The notes under the pieces are model-generated. The model was not told the origin of the DNA. It did no database searches and was given only the letters and a program-made list of their open reading frames with translations. A DNA stretch of 64,000 nucleotides from the NCBI RefSeq assembly GCF_000006565.2, contig NC_031473.1, positions 3,016,134-3,080,133 on the forward strand, in the 5' to 3' direction. The position numbers and the translations under genes are program-made. How positions within the stretch are numbered: the stretch's first letter is position 1; every line of letters starts with the position of its first letter. This document shows positions 1 through 11,970 of this stretch, piece by piece. The DNA is from Toxoplasma gondii ME49. Lineage: Eukaryota > Apicomplexa > Conoidasida > Eucoccidiorida > Sarcocystidae.

Positions 1-42
1 GTAGGTATGTCCCATGTCAGCTGTCTATACAGGTCGCCACGT

Positions 43-82
43 ATATATATATATATATATATACATATATATGTAAATATAT

Positions 83-117
<35 letters not shown>

Positions 118-154
118 TATGAATATGTATGCATATATATATATATATATATAT
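43..154. repeat. TA/TATG microsatellite
   Basis: Nearly pure TA dinucleotides with interspersed TG and AA, lying downstream of the last visible exon of the Prp31-like gene, so probably inside its next intron. Purely simple-sequence; no coding signal. Confidence 0.9.
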
Positions 155-183
155 GGGAAAGAGGCTTTACTGCTTTGTCTCAC

Positions 184-2458
184 TCTTTGTCGATGTCGAT
201 GACTCGCTCATTGCACTTTTCAATCAGGTGGAGTTCCTCGTTATCGTTCTCGGCGTCTTGCGGAGTGAGAGCTCTGACGCGCTGCAGAGGCACTGACACA
301 AGGTGAACGTCAATGAAGACCTCCTGGAGACTTACCGTGACGCACAGCGGACTGGAACGGAGAAGAAGAACGAAAAGAGAGGACGGCGAACAGACGCAGA
401 AGCGAGGGGAAGCAGTCCCCTTCTGGGAGACGCTGAAAACGAGAATCGTTGCGCGAAACGCGCCTTGCCGAGGAGAGACACGAGGAAAGAGAATTTGCTG
501 GTGCAGAGAGAAACGTCACTTCACTCGCTGCACTTCACAGGGTGGTCTCGTGTAACGCAAAAGAGAACCCGTGTTGGAAGAAAAGCGATCACGAGGAAGG
601 ACTAGGAATGCGAAGAAGACGCATGCAGACGGAGAAACTTACGTCGAGGAGCTCGAGGAAATCCGGCTGAAGCATCAAGTCGCTGACGACAACGCCCACA
701 TAGTTCTCCTGCTGTCTTTGTTCGTATTCCTGCACCGCGTCTGGAATGGGTGAGTCCAGGTCGTCTTCTTCGACTTTCTGTTCGGAACTTTTCGCTTCTG
801 AAACATCGACAGCCGAGGCAGGCGCTCCAAGCAAGCCCCCCGTGTCTTCCTTCTGCGAAAAAGAGGAACGTTAGAGAGGCGTTTCAGTGAACTTCTCGTC
901 TCCGTAGACACTCCGCTCGCGCAGAGAGAGTTGAAAGAACGTACGCGCCGTGATTGCACAGGTTCAAAGAAAACGACGAAAAAACTCCAGATCCAGAACG
1001 CGAAACTCGAGGAACGCGTATCTCGACGTCTTAGCCGAAAAGGACACAACTGAAGGAACCACAATAAGTCAAACAAAACTACCTGCAGCTACGAAACGCA
1101 TGCCAGGTCAACACACACGCATGCAGATCTCCAGATATATAGACACAGATGTAAATATGTCTACATATATATATATATATATATTTATATATATCTTTTT
1201 TAAGTTCTGTATAATTAATTGAATACATACATATATGTATATATATATATATATATGGAAGAAGACAGGGCAACACTCCGGCATGAGAATGGACGTAGTG
1301 GAAGCCCGATAGATATGTTCATTTACAAGTCTACGTAATCGTTGAGAAGTTTCCGCTGACGAGATGGCTGATCGACTCATCACGGCCGCAACCAGAAGAC
1401 GGAGGCGAGAGTAAAGAACGGACACTGGAAGCAGAAAAAACAGGAGAGGGAAAGCAAAGACGACGAAGGCAGAAACGAAGAGGAAAGCAGAGAAGAACCC
1501 GAAAACGAGGACGCATGGTGGCTTACTCCCACAGATGGCGAGGCATCTGGGGCATGGGTGAGAGCAGAGGATTCAAGCTCGTCGTCTTCATCTTCTTCAA
1601 GATCTTGCAAGTCGCACAGAAACGACTCTGCAAGAGTAGACTGAAAACAAAGGCAGCGCATGCAGACGAACAGAACAGGGGCACTACAAACGAAGCCTCG
1701 CTCTCTCTGATCCTCCATACATCCACGTATATCTGCGTGCACATGTACACACACATGCATACGTATATGTATATATATTTATATTTATGTATTTATATTT
1801 ATATAGGGGGAACAGAAGATAGAGGGAACAAGAGACAGGGAGAACAAAAGATAGGGAGAACAAAAGATAGGGAGAACAAAGATAGGGGGAAGGAGAGAGA
1901 GAGGCAGCGATGTGACGGGGGTGGATGTTTTACGCCAAATCAAGTGGAGAAGAGGCACTTCATCGTTCAGGAGGGCGCGGTACATACAGGCGGAGGTCGT
2001 TTTTAGAGACCAGAAATACGAGGGAGAGAAAAGCAGACCACCGACCCAGGGGGAAAGAGAGAGATGGCGACAGGAAGAGAGAAAAGCACAACCCAAAGAG
2101 AAAATGAGGGAGACGTAGAAGCAGGAAGACGAAACGTAACGCCTCCAGGGAAGGGGAGAACTTCGAAGAACTGGCAAGGACGCTGAAGCTCTGTCAACAG
2201 AAGCAACAGAAAGAGAGAACAGAGCAGACAGAGCCTCCCGCCAGCTACAGAAGAGACACAGTTTGGAAGGAAAGAAAGAGAGAACTCGGCGAGAATTGAG
2301 AAGGCAGCTTCTACCACACTCGAAGTTGGAGCATTGAGGTGAGGAGAAAAAAAAAAGCGATCTGTCAGAGACACCAGGAAGAAGAGAGAGAAGAACTGCA
2401 CCCGAGGTTTTCCTCCGAGAATTCTCAGAGTTCGGAAAGAAAAGGCAGCGCTCACCAT
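184..2458 (-). CDS. PRPF31: Prp31-like U4/U6 snRNP splicing factor, N-terminal part
   Basis: 5' part of a gene running off the left edge. Exons read on the minus strand: 2458-2456 (ATG only), 1640-1527, 852-643 and 281-184, each with GT/AG borders and compatible phases (0, 0, 0, then 2). The first ~141 residues begin [15 protein letters not shown] followed by an acidic stretch, as in Prp31/PRPF31, which begins with a short helix and acidic segment. The third and fourth coding exons give a helical NOSIC-like region including [15 protein letters not shown], which matches the Prp31 segment just before the long coiled coil. Prp31 bridges U4 snRNA/15.5K and the U5 snRNP in the tri-snRNP in the nucleus. 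The catalytic-type Nop domain would lie beyond the window. The start is uncertain: the ATG-only exon has a good context and GTGAGC donor, but an in-frame ATG about 8 codons upstream of exon 2 in unspliced sequence is an alternative. Nop56/58 relatives are less likely because of the N-terminal motif. Confidence 0.72.
1163..1256. repeat. TA-rich microsatellite in Prp31-like intron
   Basis: Two TA tracts separated by a short TTAATTGAATACATACATATATG linker inside the intron between minus-strand exons 1527-1640 and 643-852. Similar tracts occur in introns and intergenic DNA across the left 50 kb. Confidence 0.9.
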
Positions 2459-4496
2459 TTTGGAGGCAGGATAAGGAGAGGAGAAAGCAGTCCGAGGAGA
2501 AGAGCAACTGAGGCGCGAACCGATGCCTTTCAAGAGCGAATCAAGAGGCCGATGGCAGACAAACAAAGACGGCTTTCCCCGAGAGCACAACTGCCACAAG
2601 GAACGGAGAAATCCTCAACGGAGCAGTCAGCGGCGGCGACTGAAGATTCGCAGAAACGAACGAGAAGAAGCAGGTCGCAAGCCGGCACACGCGGAAAGGC
2701 AGAAGCAAGGGAAAATTCGACGGAAAAGAAGAAGAGAAAACAAGAGAAGAGGGGAAAAAGATAAACGAAAACAAGACTGGAGGACAAGACAGAGAAACGA
2801 GGGAAGAGAACACCGCAGGAAAAAAACGAGTGGACAACAAAAGAGGAGAACAAGAGAAGGAAACAAGGGAGGCCAAGAAGAGAGAAGAAAGAGGCGATGG
2901 CCTCAGCGGCACAATCGCGTGGAAGCGAATTTCCTATGAGAAAGCCGGAGGCGCGTGAGGGTGTCGATCGCCAGGAGTATGTACATCGGCAACAACGACA
3001 GACCCCAGACCAAGCTGATGTTTCTTTTTCGCGTTCTCGGAGTTGCAGAGAGAGGCGCGGCCGCGCGTTTCTTTCCAGTTTTGCCTGCCTGCTTTGCCGT
3101 GGTACAGACGCGTCGAGACCCTACGGAAATTCACTCTTTCGACTGTTTTGCGCATCAGATACGAACGAAGAGCGGCTCGAAGACGAGAGGCGTTTTTCTA
3201 AGCAGAAAAACTGCGGACTTGTCCTTTCTCGAGTCTCCTTTTTGCTGTGCTTGGAAACTGTCCCCAGCGCGCGTATTCTTAACTCAGGGAGAGGGTCGAA
3301 CGCGTTCTGGGAGACCTTGTTCCTTCATCTCACACTCTTCTTCTCTGTGGAAACTTCCCGTCTAACTCTTTCGGGTGTCTCTGTGTCAAGGACTGGCGGG
3401 AGTCTTCCTTCTTCTCTTCTTCACCGCCGGTGCGGTGTTCGCGTCGTTGTGTCTCCGAAGAAGGTCCTCCTCTTTAAGCCGACTGGAAAGAGGCCGTTCC
3501 GGCCATGGAGACAGCGCTTTGAGGGGAAGCTTTTGCATGTATTTCTTCTCGCTGTGTCTCTCCTCAAAGTGTCTTCATCGTCTTCTTCGCTCTGTCGACC
3601 TGTCCGCTTCTCCGGCACTGTCCTTTCCGATTTTCTCTCTTCTTCTTGCCGACAGTCGCGTTCCACGTTCGACGCCGATGCCGCAAGGTAGGTGGGTGGT
3701 AGGAAAAGCCAGGCCGTGGAGCGAGGAGCGAGGAGCGAGAGTGTCTGGTTCAAACGCGTCTTCCTGTCCAGAAGACTTCCGGCGGTCTGGGCGAGAGGAA
3801 CTGCGAGGGCAGATCTCTTCTCGCTTTATTCATGGACCTGCAAGAGGCTGCTGCAAGCGGCGACGCCTCTCGACATCGTCGTCCCGTGGTGTCTGAGAGA
3901 GGGGAAGTTCTTCGTTTTGGAGGAATCAAGCAGCACGGAGAGAAAAGCGACTCTTCTCTCCGTTTTTGTCTCGTTCTTGCTCCGTATTTGTCTCGTTCTT
4001 GCTACGTATTTGTCTCCTTCTTGCCCTGTTCTTGCCTCGTTCTTGTCTGCGGACTTTCTTGCCTCGCGTCTTCTGTTCCTTGAGCGGTCGGAAGGAGACT
4101 CGGCGCTGAGCCTTCTGTGGACGCGCCTTCCTTTCCTCTCTGGACTGCGAGATGACTCGAGACCCTCTGCTCCTCGCCCAGTTTTCCGGTCGAAGCAAGT
4201 CTCTCTTTCCTCGCTTCTGACAACTGCCAGCCGGTCTCTCTGTCCCTGCCGCTGTGGGGTGTCCGCGCCGCGAAAGCCGCATTTCTCACCGTCGTTTTTC
4301 TTCCGCCGCTTCACAGTCTCGTCTCTTTGCTTGCTTCGTTAGAGAGAGAAACGTTCTTCAGGGGGAGACAGAGAGGACGCTGTCTCCACACTTGTCGACC
4401 AGTGCTCATTCACTCTTCTCGCAGAGCTGTTTCCTCTCTGCTGTTGCAGGCTTCCAAACAAGTTCTACCGTCTCTTCTTCTAGCCCTGCGACCGCC
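2459..4496. other. Divergent intergenic region, Prp31-like / NAP1
   Basis: About 2 kb between the head-to-head start codons of the Prp31-like gene (minus) and NAP1 (plus). The left half is GA-rich and the right half CT-rich on the plus strand, as expected for 5' UTR and promoter DNA of coccidian genes. Open frames exist on both strands but give low-complexity Arg/Glu or Ser/Leu/Phe peptides with no recognisable motif. It presumably holds both promoters; I cannot place transcription starts. Confidence 0.6.
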
Positions 4497-7205
4497 ATGG
4501 ATGCATCCAAGAAGTCTGAAAAGGTACGAACGTCCAAAGGAGAGAGAAAGACTCGCCTTCCGGAATCTCCTGCGACCTCTTTCGTCCCTCAACGTCCCTC
4601 TGCACGGGGTGTACATACGCCTCAGCGGGTGGACATGGGAGGCTCTCGCGTCTGCGGCTCGACATGCGCGTTCGAACAAGTGGAAACTCTGCTTTCCGTA
4701 ACATGTGATTTCGAACTTTCTTCGTTCTCTCCAGAAAGCGATTCCGACAAACAGAAAGCCAGTCAAGCCATGTAGCGGGAAGCTGTCTCCCCACTCCTCC
4801 ACTTGTGCACAAACATACAATTATATATATATATATATATACATATGTATACATGCATTATGTAACTCTGCATGTGTATATATGCTTGTTGTCCAAGTAT
4901 TTATGAATATCTCGATGTCTTTTTGAGTGGAAAAGTATGTCAGCTTCGCTCCTCCAAGTAGCCAAGGTACCCAATAAGGTATTGGAGAAAGGAGATGTTC
5001 CTTTTCTCTGTCTCTCTCTCCAGTCCGATATGTGTATCTCTATGATGCGGGCAAAGTGGAGGGGCACTGGGGAAATGGAGACGCATGTATGCATATGTGA
5101 TTCATTTCTTCTGGTTCGCCTCTGCTTTTTACATGCGAGAGGGAGACTGCGTTCCGTTTCGCCGCTGATTTCTGCAGGACGGCGCCCCTGCTGCGCCGGG
5201 TGTCTCTGACATTGAATTGATCAGCAACCGCTTGGAAGCCGTGACGATTGGTGAGACGAGAAACGCGAAAGCAAGTTGCATCTGCAAATCGTTGCACAGA
5301 CAGACTCAAAAGGGAATCGACCGCAGACGAAGGCGCGACTTTTCTCGCCTTTGTCTGGCTTCCTCCGTTCCGACCTGCGCCGCTGTGTCTCTTCTATCTG
5401 CCTCGTCTTTTTTTCTTTCTCTTCTTTCCTCCTCTGTCCTGTCTCCCCTCTTCTTGTCTTTACTTGCATCTGTGTCTCTCCCCTTCTTTTTTCTTCTGAT
5501 CTCTCTCCTCCTCCCCTCTTCTTGTCTTTACTTGCATCTGTGTCTCTCCCCTTCTTTTTTCTTCTGATCTCTCTCCTCCTCCCCTCGCCTTGCCTCTTCG
5601 CTCGCCTCGCCTCTGGTCTCCCCTCTCCTCGGCGCTGCCTAGTTCTCCTTTGCGTTCCGTCGACTTCTGGAAGTTCGTGGAAGGCTCGCAGATCGGCTGG
5701 TCCTCGACTCGCTTCCCTCTTTTCTCGGCCTCTTTTCTGCAGACAACAAGAGCGAGGAGGAGAACGAGATTCTCAGCAGTCTGTCTCCGGAGCAGCGAAG
5801 AGCTGTAGAGGATCTGCAGGCTCTTCAGGCGAAGCACGACGAACTCGAGAGGGCGTACGACCGCGAGTTAGTTGCCCTGAAAATGAAATACGAGAAACTG
5901 TATGCGCCTCTCTATGCTCAGCGGAAGGAGAGACTACTGCAGAAAGACTCGGCCAATCCGTCTGCTCAAGCTGGAACACCGGTAAGGCGACTTGAGCAAC
6001 TGGCAGAATCTGCGATCGATGAATATGTCTAAACAAAGGTCGAAGAGAGGCACCGTTTCCTCCGGACGAAGGGAGCGCTGAGGAAGCGGTGGGAGCTTTC
6101 TCAGGATAAACTGCGAGAAAAATGACAACTCGTTTCCTTGAGGCTGAACGAACTGGGTGGCTCTGGAGAGGGGAAGGCTCTTTTTGAGGTCAACGCGCAA
6201 AGTTGGTGTTGATCCAAGTCGCCTCAGAGGTGAAGCCAAGCTCAGAGACTCTAAAGAGAATCGTGACCTCTGCACGGCTTACACACCCAGCTACGCGTTT
6301 CGTTCAGAAGGACCTCTGGCAACGGTCGCTGAGGGTGAAGCTTTTTTCGCGATTTCTGGCTCCCAAAAGGCGACCTGCCTGTGGTGGAACGTACGTGCAT
6401 GCGTTTCATTCGCTTTTTTGCGTGTGTCAGACCGCTGAAGCTTCTCTTCCTCGGCCTCTGTTTCTCCTCGCTCAGGTCTCTCTATCTCAGGTGTCTCTAT
6501 CTCAGGTCTCTCTATCTCAGGTCTCTCTATCTCAGGTCTCTCTATCTCAGGTCTCTCTAGCTCAGGTCTCTCTCTTGCCGCCTTTCTCCCGGGACTGTCT
6601 GGTGCACTGTCGATCGGCTGACTTCGCCGCGTCGCCTTTGTCGCTGCTGTTTCAGGCAGTGCCGGCGTTCTGGATGAACTGTCTGAAGCAGAACTCGACG
6701 TTGGCGGAACTGGTGGAGGAGCACGACGCGCCGATTTTGGAGCATTTGGAGAACATTTCCTGCGAGTACTTCACCCCCGAGGAACAGACTGAGTTGGAGC
6801 GAGCGGCGGGGCAGGCGGCGTCTGAGGAGCCTGCGGGAACGCCTGAGAGCTTCCGACTGGTCTTTGACTTCTCGCCGAACGAGTTCTTCACACCGAATCG
6901 ACTGGTGAAGGAGTATCACCTCACAGTTTCTTCGGGGAGACATGGCGCAGAGCTGACGAGCACGAAGAGTACGCCGATTGCATGGAAAGAAGGCAAAGAT
7001 GTGACGAAGAAAGTCGTCACCCGGAAACAGAGAAACAGAAAGACTCGACAGACTCGGACTGTCGAGGAGGTCGTCGACAACGAGAGCTTCTTCAACTTCT
7101 TCACCGACCACGAAATCCCCAGTGAAGAAAAAATCGAAACCATGTCCGACAAACAGGTAAACAGCGCCGGCAAACACCCACACACAGACGTATCTAGAGA
7201 AATGA

Positions 7206-7245
<40 letters not shown>

Positions 7246-8024
7246 ATATATTTGTATATGTATGGATATATATATGTATATGTAAATATCTGTATATTTA
7301 TATATCCGTAAAGAGAAACGAACCTGTAAATGTACACAAGAAGAATACAGGTGAATGTACAGATGTAGGCGTTTACATTCGTTTGTGTTTTTTGTATATT
7401 TTTACTTGTGGAGGTGGAGGAGCCAGATTGATCTGTATCTCTCTGGGGGCCTGAGCTTTTCAGATGTTGAGATGTGAGTTGGAGAATTCGTACATGTCTG
7501 TCGGGGGACCGTTTCCTGGAAGGCCTCACGGCTCAAAAGAAGTTCTGGGCGTTTCGAGCTTCCTGAATTGCGATTCAAAGACGCTCCATACATTTCGCAA
7601 ATGGCAATTTTTCTCAGTTCGATTCGTCCGGCGAAACGCATTCGGTCAACCAAGTTTGCAAAGGCGGTTGTGCCAAACCTCGGTGTCAGGCGCGGCCTCA
7701 CGGAAACTCAGGAGAAACGCCTGGGCATTTCAGACGCCTTTGTGTTGCTTTGGTCCTGTGAATTCTTCATCCTTGTAGATCGGAGAGTTGCAGATGATCG
7801 TCGAGGCGGACTACGACATTGGTGTGACTATCCGGGTGAGCATACACGAAAAAACGCTTCTCCCGAGCTACGAAACCTGTGGCGCTGCATGCACCCGAAT
7901 TCAGATACGGACGTCCGATACACAAGTTCACAACGATATATATATATATATATATATATGCATACATACATGAATTTATATGTTAGACAGAGAGGCCAAA
8001 ATAGAGACATGTACATGTACATAG

Positions 8025-8055
<31 letters not shown>

Positions 8056-9220
8056 GCATACAGATAAGAGAGATAGAGACGGGGAGGGGAAGGAGCAACC
8101 ATATGGGAGATTGATAAGGCATCTGTGGGTGTTTCAAGCCAGATGGCGAGAGTGAAGAAGACTGAGAAAAGATCGTTCGGGAAACCGGAGACCGAGATTT
8201 TGACTTTTTTTTGCAGGACAAGATCATTCCTCAAGCCGTTGAGTGGTTCCTTGGAGAGGCTGATGACGATGAGCCTTTCGACGACGACTTCGATGATGAA
8301 GATGATGATGATGATGACGACATGTAAGAAGGTCTTGGTGTTCGTCTTTTTTCTGTGTGTTTTCACTTTTTTATCTTCTCATTTTCTTTGTGGTCTTCCC
8401 CTGTTTCCTCTGGGTTTCCTTGTTCCGCCTGTGCTCGTTGTTCCTCTCGTTTTCTCGCTCAGGCTTGCGTTTCTCTGAGCACACTTGGGTGGAGAGACAG
8501 GGCACAAAGGATGGGCGCTGGGGGGGAGGTCTTAACGACGTTGCCTGACGCCGCTCAGTGTAGGCGCTTTGCCGATTGTTCGCGGCGTCACGCAATGCCT
8601 TGTCTTTTCTGCGGCGAGAGAGAAAAGGCTGGAAATAAACGCTTCGATCTTTGTTTCTCAAATTCAGGTTGTCTGACGACGACGAAGACTCCGATGAGGA
8701 CGAGGCGCCGCGCCGAGGCGCCGGCGGACGTGGGCAGCCTCGTGGAAAAGGTGCGAAGGTACAGCTTTCAAATTTTCTTTCTCTCTGTCGGTTGGCTTTT
8801 TTTTGTGTCTTCTCTTTTCCATGTTGTTTTCGCGTTCTCTCCCTCTCTGTCGCCTGTCCCAGAGTCTTCCTTTTTTCGCTCTTTCGCTCCTTTCTCCTAT
8901 TTGCCTTCATCCTGCATTCCACTTGTATTCCAGGTTTCTTTGTTCTCTTCCTCTTTCTTCTCCTCTCCGCCTTCGCGATCGCGTCGTCGACGCCTTTGTC
9001 GGGAGGCTTGGGCGTCTCTTGAGATGCCTCTCGTTTCCTTCTGTCTGCCGCTGGTCTGACCTCTAGGACAGTCGACTGCGTGCTTTGTCTATCCCTCCCT
9101 CCGTTGCATGCACTCTGGTTCTGTGACGCATCCTCGCGAGCATCTGCTTCCTTTTTTGCTCTGCGTTTCCTTCTGCAGGGCGTCACTTCGGCTGAGAGCC
9201 CCGAGTGCAAGCAGCAGTGA
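4497..9220 (+). CDS. NAP1: Nucleosome assembly protein NAP1 family histone chaperone
   Basis: Eight coding exons: 4497-4523, 5178-5250, 5743-5981, 6656-7156, 7779-7835, 8217-8323, 8668-8758 and 9179-9220, all GT/AG, phases closing exactly to a 378-residue protein, normal for NAP1. The start MDASKKSEK sits in a strong context (CCGCCATGG). Exon 3 holds the long dimerisation helix (EILSSLSPEQRRAVEDLQAL... to KYEKLYAPLYAQRKE), the most characteristic NAP1 feature. Exon 4 carries FWMNCLKQN, the VFDFSPNEFF strand and SFFNFF. Exons 6-7 encode the acidic C-terminal domain (D/E runs), then a Gly/Arg patch, and the protein ends CKQQ, the CaaX-type prenylation box seen in many plant and animal NAP1 proteins. 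NAP1 carries H2A-H2B and shuttles between cytoplasm and nucleus. Reading through the exon 6 donor would stop immediately at 8325-8327 and lose the tail, so intron retention would give a shorter form without CKQQ. Confidence 0.95.
5445..5585. repeat. 68-bp tandem duplication in NAP1 intron 2
   Basis: A CT-rich unit of 68 bp (beginning CCCCTCTTCTTGTCTTTAC) is present twice in perfect tandem, followed by the first bases of a third copy. It lies between NAP1 exons 2 and 3 and is non-coding. Confidence 0.88.
6471..6570. repeat. 15-bp tandem repeat (CTCAGGTCTCTCTAT) in NAP1 intron 3
   Basis: About six to seven copies of a 15-bp unit, CTCAGGTCTCTCTAT with small changes, lie 85 bp upstream of the acceptor of NAP1 exon 4. 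Each unit contains a CAG/GT step next to a pyrimidine tract, so each resembles a weak 3' splice site. Confidence 0.88.
7206..7305. repeat. TA/TG microsatellite in NAP1 intron 4
   Basis: TA dinucleotide tract with TG interruptions directly after NAP1 exon 4. Shorter TA tracts recur at 7938-7963 and 8026-8056 in the next intron. Confidence 0.85.
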
Positions 9221-11970
9221 AGATCTGAGGAGTTCCAAGGACGTCTTTCTTTTCCTTCTTCTTTTCCAGTCCCGCGCCCGTCGTCCTTTGGCGAGGCGGT
9301 TCCTCACGGTCGCTCGCGCGTTCGTCAGAGACCGTCTGCGCCTTCTTCGTCGTCTGCGCAGTCGGCAGACAGAAAGAAACTTGGAAAGAAGGCCGAACGG
9401 GAGCGACTTTGTGCAAAGAAGCGACAGAGTGAGAAACACGCGAGCGAGCGAGAAGTGAGAACCCAACAAAGCGTCAAATCGGAATGGTGGCAGGTGTGTA
9501 CACAGAGAACGACCGTGCGTCTGTTCGGTTGTACAAAGGTTTGCGTCGTCTCCCAGTCCTTTTCGCGAAATCGACTTGTCCACGCGTGGTGTATGTACAC
9601 CCTAAAACGTAAAGACTGAACGAAAACTCGGATTCCCCCGTTTGGTGGAAACTCCCAAAAGCCGCGCTTCGTTCTTCCATGTTTGAGCGAGATTGCGCAA
9701 ATGACTCCAATGGAGTAGTCGTGTACAACAGTCCAACGGAAGTGGGTTTTCTCTAACTTGAAAGAACCGCATGCCGACGCAGCAGCCTAGGTATCACGAC
9801 GTTCCTGAGTAACCTTTTTGAGATTCGCGAATCGAGATGAGCAACTGCCTTTCACCTTAATTCCGGTAGGGTGTCTAGCGCCTCCCGAACTTGAACGACG
9901 GTAGCTTTTTTCGACGAATCTAGAAACCGGGAGGATGCTGAAGTCGCATTTTCACCCGTTTCGCAGGAACAGAATTCGTGACGCAAAGCATTTGTCTTTC
10001 TCTCATTCTCCCTTTCGTTCTGCCTCATTCTCGTTTCACTTCTGCACCGCATACGTTTTTCTCTCCCAACATGCACAAGAGACAGGTTGCTCCTCGTTGC
10101 CTGGGTCGCAAGAGAAAACATGCAGCTTTCTTCCACCTCGTTCTTGAGGGTGGCCGAGTCTCTTTGTTTTCTTCCTAAAACGAGAACTCTGTTTCCCTGT
10201 GGGCCGCGCGAGATTTTTCGCCTCTCTCTTACTTTTTTGCTCAAAATAACTTGCTTCAACTGAAATCTCTGACCTGGAGAAAAGCGGTGCGTTTCGCCAC
10301 TGTTCTTTTTCACTCAGGAGAGGAAAGGCAGTTTTCCCACAATTGCAGAAGTGTAAGCGACTTCCTTGTCAAGCTTGAGATCCCAATGTGCACTTTTGTC
10401 CAGTCAACAAATCGTTCCCTTGAAACCAGCGACCGCCGCGTTTCGACTTGCTCGTAAAGAAACACGATTCCTTCTTCCTAACACCAGCACAGGCTCCGTC
10501 TCTATCCACTCGAAAACATTTGTGAAAAAGTGAACAGGCTGGGGATGTGCCTTTGAGGAAAGTTCGAGAACGCCGCAGAAGCTTCACTGGCACTCTCGCA
10601 TGCCCTGCAACGCATCCAGCGTGCTTCAGACGAACGCGTTGCAGACGTCTGTCTCTCTTCTCTGCACACCGCCTCTCCACGGGAGGTTCCTCACGAGGTC
10701 TGCCTCCTTTGAGACTTGTCAAAAAGAAAAAAGGAATCCTCGCTCGCACAACCTGCACCCGCAGAGCGTTCCCAGAGACACAACGCAGGCTGCGGAGCCC
10801 CTACGCTGCGGGGACTACTGAAAAAAACTGCGTTTGTCTCGCGAGGAAACACACTGTCCGGCGAGACGGTCGAGGACAAGATAAGACAGATGGGAGTAAA
10901 AGGGCAACCGAAGAAAGATTAACAAGAAAAGTTTGGAAAAACGTCTGACGCCACATACGAAGACATGGAGATACACTCAAAAATGCATATAGAAGTACAT
11001 ATATATATATATATATATTTATTTATTTAATTATTTATTTGAATGTGAGTGGGCAATAGTTCTTGCAGAAGCAGTATATCAGGGATTTGGAGAAGTGTAT
11101 CGCTTGGACTTTCCAGTTTCGACACTGCATCAACAGCAACGAACAAAGCTGGTGCTTCTGTACTGTATAGAGTCACAGAGAAGACATCCTTTACTCACGC
11201 GAGAGGCTTCTTTCCTGCATTGGCATGTACGCGAACCGAGAAGGTCTGAGTGCTGACGAGCAGCCCCGAAGTCGTTATAGACATCCTTTGAACTTCCTTT
11301 GAAAAAGCGCGATGCAGGCAGTGAAAGGAGTTCTCAGTGAAAATATACCTGTCTTCGTGGCAGGCGGTTTCGCCCTCTGACGCGAGCCCAACACCCTCTC
11401 ACGTCGCATGAACCCACGTTTTTGGAGTCTACTTTTTCTATTTTTTCTAGTTTTTCACAGCGTGTGTGCCTCCTCGTTCGGCGGACCTTCGACGTCCATT
11501 GGAACGGTTCTTTCACTTCCAAAAAAGAGAGACTCACGCTTTCTTGACACTCAAAACGAATCTTCGTGGACCTGCATGCGAGCGTCACCGTGAGCTGTTT
11601 CATATCGACTGCCCCCTCCCTCCACGCTCTCTTCTCCCTTCTTCTGCTTCCGTCTCCCCTCTCACAACAACTGCTCTGTCCGTTTTCCTTTTCGAGAGCA
11701 GAAAGGCGCCCTCACACTCGACACCCCGATGGGTCTCTTCTTCTCACTTTCTCTCACGAACATCCCACAAGCGCAGAAACGAGCGGCTCACACAGTGCGC
11801 GTCGTTGTACGGATGTCTCTGAGCTTTCAGAACCGGAAGCTGCGGCTGTGGAATCGACTTGAAAAGGGAGGCGAAACACACACCGAGAGAGACTCAGCGG
11901 CAGACCGAGACACAGAGAGAGAAACGAAGGCGACCCCCTGAGCGGAGACGTGATGAGAAGAGAACCTAGG
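9221..11970. other. Convergent intergenic region, NAP1 / CW-PRMT-like
   Basis: About 2.7 kb between two stop codons facing each other. It should contain both 3' UTRs. Includes a TA/ATTT-rich tract at about 10999-11042. I find no ORF with a credible motif or exon structure on either strand. Confidence 0.6.

Noticed and set aside
5445..6570. Regular repeats resembling a CRISPR array
   Set aside because: Direct tandem repeats without unique spacers inside introns of a eukaryotic gene.
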